Source of the DNA: an uncultured Pelagibacteraceae bacterium
GTDB lineage: Bacteria; Pseudomonadota; Alphaproteobacteria; Pelagibacterales; Pelagibacteraceae
Assembly (NCBI GenBank): GCA_902518155.1
Contig: CABYFA010000010.1
Span: 1 to 42,723 of the forward strand
Direction: 5' to 3'
DNA: 42,723 bases
Below are positions 36,872 to 42,723 of the stretch, in pieces. How positions within the stretch are numbered: position 1 is the first letter of the stretch; each line of letters starts with the position of its first letter. A program made the translations under genes and the position numbers. The notes below the pieces were generated by a model. It was not told the DNA's origin, ran no database searches, and saw only the letters and a list, made by a program, of their open reading frames with translations.

Positions 36872-38742
36872 TAAGCTATATGCTTAATAGACTTTCTTTT
36901 TACGTGTGACAACAAAATATATACTGCTGCTGGAGTAATTCCATCTATTCGTAGAGCTTGACCCATAGTTTTTGGTCTTATTTTCTTAAATTTAGCTTTT
37001 ACCTCATTTGATAAACCCGAAAATTGATCATAATCAATATTATCTGGGATAACTAGATTCTCATCTCTTTTAAAGGCTATAATATCAGCATTTTGTTTTT
37101 TTAAATAGCCTCTGTAATGAGAATTAATCTCTATTTGTTCGTCAATTTCGAAACCAAAATCCTTAATTTCAGGCCAAATGTCACGAATTTTACTCATACC
37201 AGTGTCTTTTTGAGCTAAAATTTCATCTGCAGATCGTAAAATGCCATCCTTTGCAATTTTAATACCATGCTTTTCTGCTGTTGTTGGAGATATACTTAAA
37301 CTTGACATTTGAAGAGATATTTCACTCATTTTAGTAAATTTATCCTCAAATATTCGCTTTCTGTCACTAGATACTAAGCCAATTTTAATACCTTTATTTG
37401 TAAGTCTCAAATCGGCATTATCTGCTCTTAAACTCAGTCTATACTCAGCTCTTGAAGTAAACATCCTGTAGGGCTCTGCTACACCTTTGGTAACCAAATC
37501 ATCTATCATCACTCCAATATAAGCATCTGATCTATCTAGGATGAATGGTTCTTTTTTCATGAATGACAAAGCTGCGTTTACACCAGCTATTAGGCCTTGA
37601 GCTGCAGCCTCTTCATATCCTGTGGTTCCGTTTATCTGACCAGCCAAATACAGGTTCTTAATTTTTTTGGTCTCAAGAGTTAGAAAGAGCTCCCTAGGGT
37701 CCACATAGTCATATTCTATAGCATATCCCGGTCTTATAATTTTAACACTTTCTAAACCATTGATATTATTAAGTATTTCAGCTTGTACTACCTCAGGTAG
37801 TGAGTTTGAGATTCCATTTGGGTAAATTGTGTGATCATTTAACCCTTCGGGCTCTAAAAATATTTGATGTCTCGTCTTTTCAGCAAACTTAACTATTTTA
37901 TCTTCTATAGATGGACAATACCTTGGACCTACTCCTTTAATGCTACCAGAGTACATTGCACTTTTAGACAAATTCTTCTCAATTATCCTATGCACCTTTT
38001 CGTTGGTGTAAGTCATTGAACAAGATACTTGTTTGTTGGTTGCTGATTTCGTTAAGAACGAAAAAAAAAAAGGATTTTCATCAGCTGTTTGTTTTTCTAA
38101 ATTTTTGAAATTTATTGTCCTTGCATCTAGTCTTGGAGGAGTACCTGTTTTTAATCGCCCTATTTTGAATTTATATTTTTCTAATTGTTCACTCAAACCT
38201 GTACTAGGTTTTTCATTATATCTCCCCGCGGGCGTGCGCTCATCACCTATATGTATTAATCCATTTAAAAAAGTGCCAGTAGTGAGTATTATTTTATTAC
38301 AATTAACCTTTTTACCTTTTAATGTTAGAAAACCATTTATTGTATTATTTGTAAAAATAAACTTTATTACAGGATCTGAAAAAATGCTTAAATTACAATA
38401 GTTTACAAGTTTTTCTTGCATAAATTTCTTATATAATGATCTATCAGATTGAGTTCTTGGACCTCTCACAGCTGGTCCTCTGCTCCTATTTAGTAACCTA
38501 AATTGTATTCCTGATTTATCTGCAATTATTCCCATGACACCATCTAAAGCATCTATTTCTCTGACTAAATGACCTTTACCTAAGCCACCAATTGCAGGAT
38601 TACATGACATCTCACCAATTGTATTTTTATCATGGGTAAATAGGGCAGTATTTACACCTAGACGCGCTGAAGCAGCTGCTGCTTCACAACCAGCGTGACC
38701 TCCTCCTATTACAACGACATCAAATGAAAATTCATTTTTCAT
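36871..38742 (-). CDS. mnmG: tRNA uridine-5-carboxymethylaminomethyl modification enzyme MnmG (GidA)
   Basis: FAD-dependent partner of MnmE that modifies U34 of certain tRNAs (cmnm5U). The FAD fold is [21 protein letters not shown] (GGGHAGCE at 13-20). GidA signatures include [44 protein letters not shown] and [11 protein letters not shown], and a helical C-terminal domain ends in [16 protein letters not shown]. The length of 623 is full. It lies in the conserved mnmE-mnmG-rsmG-parAB order. Confidence 0.98.
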   Translation of the reverse strand: MKNEFSFDVVVIGGGHAGCEAAAASARLGVNTALFTHDKNTIGEMSCNPAIGGLGKGHLVREIDALDGVMGIIADKSGIQFRLLNRSRGPAVRGPRTQSDRSLYKKFMQEKLVNYCNLSIFSDPVIKFIFTNNTINGFLTLKGKKVNCNKIILTTGTFLNGLIHIGDERTPAGRYNEKPSTGLSEQLEKYKFKIGRLKTGTPPRLDARTINFKNLEKQTADENPFFFSFLTKSATNKQVSCSMTYTNEKVHRIIEKNLSKSAMYSGSIKGVGPRYCPSIEDKIVKFAEKTRHQIFLEPEGLNDHTIYPNGISNSLPEVVQAEILNNINGLESVKIIRPGYAIEYDYVDPRELFLTLETKKIKNLYLAGQINGTTGYEEAAAQGLIAGVNAALSFMKKEPFILDRSDAYIGVMIDDLVTKGVAEPYRMFTSRAEYRLSLRADNADLRLTNKGIKIGLVSSDRKRIFEDKFTKMSEISLQMSSLSISPTTAEKHGIKIAKDGILRSADEILAQKDTGMSKIRDIWPEIKDFGFEIDEQIEINSHYRGYLKKQNADIIAFKRDENLVIPDNIDYDQFSGLSNEVKAKFKKIRPKTMGQALRIDGITPAAVYILLSHVKRKSIKHIA

Positions 38743-38781
38743 GATGTAAATTTATATTTGAAAAAAAATTTTACAAGACTC

Positions 38782-40113
38782 TTATTTTCCAATGCAAAAA
38801 TCGTTGAAAATACTACCTAATATTTCCTCTACATCTACCTTTCCAACAATCATTCCTAAATGTCTTGTGGCCAACCTCAAATCTTCAGCTCCTTTATCAA
38901 AATCTTTTTTATCATTTTTTTCTATAAAATTTCTTAGGTTCTCTAAACACTGAACTAAATGTTGTCTGTGTCTTTCTCTAGTAATTAGTATATCTTCATT
39001 TACAATAAATTTTGTCTTTAACTTATTTTTGATTTTTGAAATTAATTTATCTAAATTAAGATTCTTCTTTAATGAAATTAAAACATGATCTAACTTTTTT
39101 ACTTCAGGATCTAATTCACCATTAATAAGATCTGACTTGTTTACAACTAAAATTGCATTATCTTTTAATAAGTCATTCAAAAACCCGCTTAAATCAATAC
39201 TTTTTGCATCTACTACCACTAATTTTAAATCAGCGTTTTCTGCTCTATCTAGCGATAGTTTTATGCCTTTTTTTTCTATTTCATCTTTTGAGTTTCTGAT
39301 GCCTGCTGTATCTGAAATTATAACGGGGTAGCCATCAATATTTAAATGCGCTTCAATTACATCTCTTGTTGTTCCTGCAATTTCGGAAACTATAGCTACA
39401 TCTCTATTCGATAAATTATTTAATAATGATGATTTACCAGCATTTGTTGGACCAACTATAGCTATCTTAAAACCTTCACGAATAATCTCACCTACTTTTT
39501 GGTCATTTAAAATCTTTTTAATTTGATTTAAAACTTCAGTCGAGACTTTTTTAATTTGTTGAATATTTTCATTAGGTAAATCCTCTTCAGGAAAATCTAT
39601 TTTTGCTTCAACAAAAGATAAAATCTTTAGTAACTTTTCTCTTAAATTATCAAATTTTTCAGCTGAATTACCTTTCATAATTTTCACAGCTTGTAATCTT
39701 TGAATTTCGGTTTCAGCAGAAATTAAATCAGCTATACCCTCAGCTTTTAGTAAATTAATTTTACCATTTTGAAAAGCTATCTTTGTAAATTCTCCTGGCT
39801 CAGCTAGTCTAAAGTTTTCTATTTTAGACAATTCGTTTTGTAATGCTAAAACTATTGCTTTCCCCCCATGAACATGGAACTCAGCCATATCCTCGCCTGT
39901 GTAGCTCCAAGGACCAGGAAACCAGATAATAATACCTTCATCAATTAACTCAGAAGTGTTTATATTGTTTATTTTTCGAAGAGTGGCTATTCTTGGAGTG
40001 GGTAGATCCTTTTTGGTGAGTAATTTAATTGCTTTTGACGCCTCCGAACCAGAAATTCTTACAATTGCTACACCAGATACACCCGGGCCAGTTGATAAAG
40101 CATAAATAGTCAT
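38782..40113 (-). CDS. mnmE: tRNA modification GTPase MnmE (TrmE)
   Basis: GTPase partner of MnmG in U34 tRNA modification. The N-terminal formyl-THF-binding domain (FHVHGGKAIV, RLAEPGEFTKIAFQNGK) is followed by the G domain with G1 GPTNAGKS (221-228), SEIAGTTRD, DTAGIR and NKSD, and the essential C-terminal CIGK (440-443). The length of 443 is standard. It is separated from rho by 42 nt and from mnmG by 39 nt. Confidence 0.98.
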   Translation of the reverse strand: MTIYALSTGPGVSGVAIVRISGSEASKAIKLLTKKDLPTPRIATLRKINNINTSELIDEGIIIWFPGPWSYTGEDMAEFHVHGGKAIVLALQNELSKIENFRLAEPGEFTKIAFQNGKINLLKAEGIADLISAETEIQRLQAVKIMKGNSAEKFDNLREKLLKILSFVEAKIDFPEEDLPNENIQQIKKVSTEVLNQIKKILNDQKVGEIIREGFKIAIVGPTNAGKSSLLNNLSNRDVAIVSEIAGTTRDVIEAHLNIDGYPVIISDTAGIRNSKDEIEKKGIKLSLDRAENADLKLVVVDAKSIDLSGFLNDLLKDNAILVVNKSDLINGELDPEVKKLDHVLISLKKNLNLDKLISKIKNKLKTKFIVNEDILITRERHRQHLVQCLENLRNFIEKNDKKDFDKGAEDLRLATRHLGMIVGKVDVEEILGSIFNDFCIGK

Positions 40114-40155
40114 TCAAATATTATAACTTCAATTATGTGGTATTGGGAAATTAAA

Positions 40156-41424
40156 TTATGCTGGTTTGTTCATTGAATTAAAAAACTCAGCATTGTTTTT
40201 TGTATCCTTAAGTTTTGAATTGATAAACTCAATAGCGTCCATGGTTCCCATTGGTGCAATTATTCTTCTCAAAACATTCATCTTCTGTAAATCATTTTTA
40301 TCAAATAACAATTCTTCTCTTCTTGTACCTGATTTAGTAATATCAATCGCTGGGTAGATTCTTTTATCCGCAATTTTTCTATCTAAAACTGTTTCGCTAT
40401 TTCCTGTTCCTTTAAATTCCTCGAAAATTACTTCATCCATTCTACTTCCAGTGTCTATTAATGCTGTAGAAATAATTGTTAACGATCCACCTTCCTCTAT
40501 ATTTCTCGCTGCACCAAAAAACCTCTTAGGTCTTTGAAGAGCATTTGCATCAACACCACCTGTTAAAACTTTACCGGAACTTGGTATTACTGCATTATAA
40601 GCTCTTCCTAGTCTTGTAATTGAGTCTAGTAATATAACAACATCCTTTTTGTGCTCCGTTAGTCTTTTAGCTTTTTCTATTACCATCTCAGCAACAGCTA
40701 CGTGGCGTTGTGCTGGTTCATCGAAAGTTGAACTAATTACTTCACCTTTTACAGTTCTCTGCATATCAGTTACTTCCTCAGGTCTTTCGTCAATTAACAA
40801 AACAATTAGATAACATTCTGGATAATTTTTTGCTATTGAATTAGCTATACTCTGTAAAATCATAGTTTTACCAGCTTTTGGAGGTGAGATAATAATTGAT
40901 CTTTGACCTTTTCCGATGGGACTTACAAGATCTATAAGTCTTGGAGTTAAATCTTGCTTTTTGTCAGGTTTTACTTGCTCCACCTCCATAACGAGTTGTT
41001 TATCAGGATAAAGGGGTGTCAAATTATCGAAAGCTATTTTATGTCTGGATTTATCAGGTTCTTCGAAATTGATTTTACTTACTTGTAGTAAAGCAAAATA
41101 TCTTTCGCCCTCTTTAGGAGCTCTAACCGGCCCTTCCACAGTATCACCGGTTCTTAAACCAAATTTTCTAATTTGACTAGGGCTTACATAAATATCATCT
41201 GGACCTGGTAAATAATTTGACTCCATTGCTCTCAGAAAACCAAAGCCATCTTGAAGTAATTGTAATACACCTGCACCGGTGATCTCCTCTTTTTCTGCTA
41301 CTTTTTTTAAAATTGCGAAAAGTATTTCTTGCTTTCTTAAAGTACTTGCATTTTCAATACCAAGCTCTTCTGCTTGAGTAATAAGCTGTTCTGATGATTT
41401 GAGTTTTAGTTCTTGTATGTTCAT
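40156..41424 (-). CDS. rho: Transcription termination factor Rho
   Basis: Hexameric RNA helicase ending untranslated transcripts. The N-terminal RNA-binding OSB domain has [14 protein letters not shown] and [18 protein letters not shown]. The P-loop is SPPKAGKT (180-187), followed by [31 protein letters not shown] and [21 protein letters not shown] (Q/R loops). At 422 residues it is the compact form without an insert. With few intrinsic terminators visible in this window, Rho may carry much of the termination load. Confidence 0.98.
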   Translation of the reverse strand: MNIQELKLKSSEQLITQAEELGIENASTLRKQEILFAILKKVAEKEEITGAGVLQLLQDGFGFLRAMESNYLPGPDDIYVSPSQIRKFGLRTGDTVEGPVRAPKEGERYFALLQVSKINFEEPDKSRHKIAFDNLTPLYPDKQLVMEVEQVKPDKKQDLTPRLIDLVSPIGKGQRSIIISPPKAGKTMILQSIANSIAKNYPECYLIVLLIDERPEEVTDMQRTVKGEVISSTFDEPAQRHVAVAEMVIEKAKRLTEHKKDVVILLDSITRLGRAYNAVIPSSGKVLTGGVDANALQRPKRFFGAARNIEEGGSLTIISTALIDTGSRMDEVIFEEFKGTGNSETVLDRKIADKRIYPAIDITKSGTRREELLFDKNDLQKMNVLRRIIAPMGTMDAIEFINSKLKDTKNNAEFFNSMNKPA

Positions 41425-41430
41425 GAGTAA

Positions 41431-41450
41431 ATTATTAAGGACTTAATAAT
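41431..41450. repeat. Inverted repeat in the rho leader
   Basis: ATTATTAAG and CTTAATAAT form 9-bp arms around two bases, ending 7 bp before the rho start codon. It could be an operator, or an RNA hairpin close to the start site. The arms are AT-rich, so chance is a real alternative. Confidence 0.4.
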
Positions 41451-41486
41451 AGAATTAATATATATACTAATAAAAATAATTCAACC

Positions 41487-41921
41487 CTAGATAGGCTTAA
41501 AATTTACAACAAATATGATTAAAATAAGCAATAATGTGGGTATTTCATTAATGTATTTATAATATTTATGAGAATGCTTATTCATATCTAATTTAAATTG
41601 CCCTAAAATTCTTCCAAGATAAAAATGATACAAGGTTAAAATAATCACAAAAACTAATTTTAATACCATCCACTTTTGCCCTAGTTGCTCAAAACCTATT
41701 TCATGTATTAATACTAACCCGAATATCCAGGATAGAGTCATAGCAGGAGTCATAATGTAAAAAAAAAGTTTTTTTTCCATTACTTTAAATACATCTGATA
41801 TCAATGGTTTGTCATTATTTTGTGAATGATAAACAAAAATTCTCGGAAGATATAAAAGACCTGCCATCCAAGAAATTACTGCTATTAGATGAAGAGATTT
41901 AAAAAGCAAGTAAGTATTCAT
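41487..41921 (-). CDS. hemJ: HemJ-type protoporphyrinogen IX oxidase
   Basis: Small (144-residue) inner-membrane protein of the HemJ/UPF0093 family with four membrane spans. His11 in LLFKSLHLIAVISWMAGL and a Lys in GQKWMVLKLVFVI are the conserved residues thought to be needed for heme-dependent oxidation of protoporphyrinogen. It lies 3 nt after hemH, which catalyses the next pathway step, and next to rho, the standard alphaproteobacterial arrangement. Confidence 0.9.
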   Translation of the reverse strand: MNTYLLFKSLHLIAVISWMAGLLYLPRIFVYHSQNNDKPLISDVFKVMEKKLFFYIMTPAMTLSWIFGLVLIHEIGFEQLGQKWMVLKLVFVIILTLYHFYLGRILGQFKLDMNKHSHKYYKYINEIPTLLLILIIFVVNFKPI

Positions 41922-41924
41922 AGA

Positions 41925-42723
41925 TTATATGTTTTGTTGAATTAATGATTTTAATAAATTTATATGATCATTATTATCATTTAAACATGGCACCATATCG
42001 AAATTTTCACCACCAGATTCTAAAAAACTCTCTTTACCTTGAATAAGAATTTCTTCTAATGTCTCAACACAATCTGAGGAAAAACCAGGACATATTGCTA
42101 GAACATTCTTCTTTCCCTCTTTAGGCAATTTCTCCAGTGTTTTATCGGTATAGGGCTCAAGCCATTTTTGAGGGCCAAATCTAGACTGAAATGTTGTTTT
42201 AATTTCTATCGACTTAAATTTCTCTGAAATCAATCTTGTCGTTTTTTGACAATAGCAATGATATGGGTCTCCTTTATCAAAATATTTTTGGGGTATACCA
42301 TGATAAGATGCCAATATTAAATCTGGCTTCCAATTTATTTCTTTTATTTTCTTATTTAGTGAATTTACCAAAGCATCTATATACAAAGGATGTGACTCAT
42401 AATGTGGTATTATTTTGATTGATGGTTGCCATCTCATTTTCATTAACGTTCTATAAACTTCATCACAAACAGTTGCTGTTGTTGCGGCAGCATATTGGGG
42501 ATATAAAGGAAGTATAATCAAGTTCTCACAACCTTTTTCGTGTAATTTTTTTATTTTACTTTTGATACTCGGATTTCCATACCTCATGGCATAGTCAATA
42601 ATTAGGTTTTTTTCAGAAAGTAAGCTTGATAATTTCTTGGCTTGTTCTTGTGTATAATAAAGAAGGGGAGAAATATTTTCATCTTTCATCCAAATTTCTT
42701 TATAAGCTTTGGCAGTTTTAGAT
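41925..42723 (-). CDS. hemH: Ferrochelatase (N-terminal end cut by window)
   Basis: Inserts Fe2+ into protoporphyrin IX to make heme. The reading frame is still open at base 42723. The residues SKTAKAYKEIW encoded before the Met at 42689 continue the ferrochelatase pattern (cf. KVAKAYASVWM in E. coli), so that Met is internal and the true start lies outside. Active-site motifs are SYHGIPQKYF (His), CYCQKTTRLI and FQSRFGPQKWLEPYT (catalytic Glu), with CPGFSSDCVETLEE near the end. It pairs with hemJ downstream. Confidence 0.96.
   Translation of the reverse strand, partial: SKTAKAYKEIWMKDENISPLLYYTQEQAKKLSSLLSEKNLIIDYAMRYGNPSIKSKIKKLHEKGCENLIILPLYPQYAAATTATVCDEVYRTLMKMRWQPSIKIIPHYESHPLYIDALVNSLNKKIKEINWKPDLILASYHGIPQKYFDKGDPYHCYCQKTTRLISEKFKSIEIKTTFQSRFGPQKWLEPYTDKTLEKLPKEGKKNVLAICPGFSSDCVETLEEILIQGKESFLESGGENFDMVPCLNDNNDHINLLKSLIQQNI

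Noticed and set aside
1..42723. tRNA, rRNA, CRISPR arrays, insertion sequences or prophage
   Set aside because: Nearly all of the window is accounted for by protein genes, and I saw no cloverleaf, spaced direct repeats, transposase or integrase.

Overview
The window is a very AT-rich, gene-dense bacterial segment. It has almost no intergenic DNA, very many 1-17 nt gene overlaps, and no stretch over about 205 bases without a gene. Gene content and order are alphaproteobacterial: murJ-trpS-nfu-tsaB-fur-miaB-phoH-ybeY-lnt-metK-nusA, grpE-dnaK-dnaJ, and leuS-lptE-holA / parB-parA-rsmG-mnmG-mnmE-rho-hemJ-hemH. Extreme compaction, AT-richness, small ORFs and a full free-living set (LPS export, porin, lysine and heme synthesis) point to the Pelagibacterales (SAR11 clade). 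This is inferred from sequence character and gene order; no search was run.

Layout. 1-12980 (mostly minus): a long translation, RNA and envelope block. It holds nusA (cut by the window start), metK, lnt, ybeY, phoH, miaB, a Fur-family regulator, a very short tsaB, a plus-strand polysaccharide deacetylase, a Bax-like glucosaminidase, an Nfu Fe-S scaffold, trpS and murJ. 13031-18589: malic enzyme maeB, then the dolP-rsmI / LpoA-like cluster and rdgB. 18569-24901 (plus): grpE-dnaK-dnaJ, a 56-codon membrane protein, dapB, nth and a PfkB sugar kinase. 24898-28834: a 39-codon ArfA-like ribosome-rescue gene, a winged-helix regulator, an L,D-transpeptidase, yggS, a ThiE-like protein and a TPR-sulfotransferase. 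28869-30582: an outer-membrane porin and a divergent DUF3576 lipoprotein around the largest intergenic region. 30622-34604 (plus): leuS-lptE-holA. 34594-42723 (minus): parB-parA-rsmG-mnmG-mnmE-rho-hemJ-hemH (hemH cut by the window end). A near-perfect parS site lies inside rsmG, so the chromosome origin is probably not far away.

How it works together. Most genes are core housekeeping: tRNA modification (miaB, tsaB, mnmE, mnmG), ribosome maturation and rescue (ybeY, rsmG, rsmI, arfA-like), chaperones, chromosome partition, and envelope building and remodelling (lnt, murJ, lptE, dolP, LpoA-like, Bax-like, Ldt). I see no phage, transposon, CRISPR array, tRNA or rRNA gene.

Most interesting observations: a perfect intrinsic terminator only about 15 nt upstream of the nusA start codon, which all nusA transcription must cross; an overlooked short ArfA-like gene; a perfect match to the alphaproteobacterial heat-shock promoter before dnaK; the parS inside rsmG; a head-to-head coding overlap of tsaB with a deacetylase signal peptide; recurrent 4-bp shared convergent stop codons; an unusual Cys pattern in Nth; and an 11-bp dyad between the porin and the DUF3576 lipoprotein. 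I did not find a convincing new multi-gene system.
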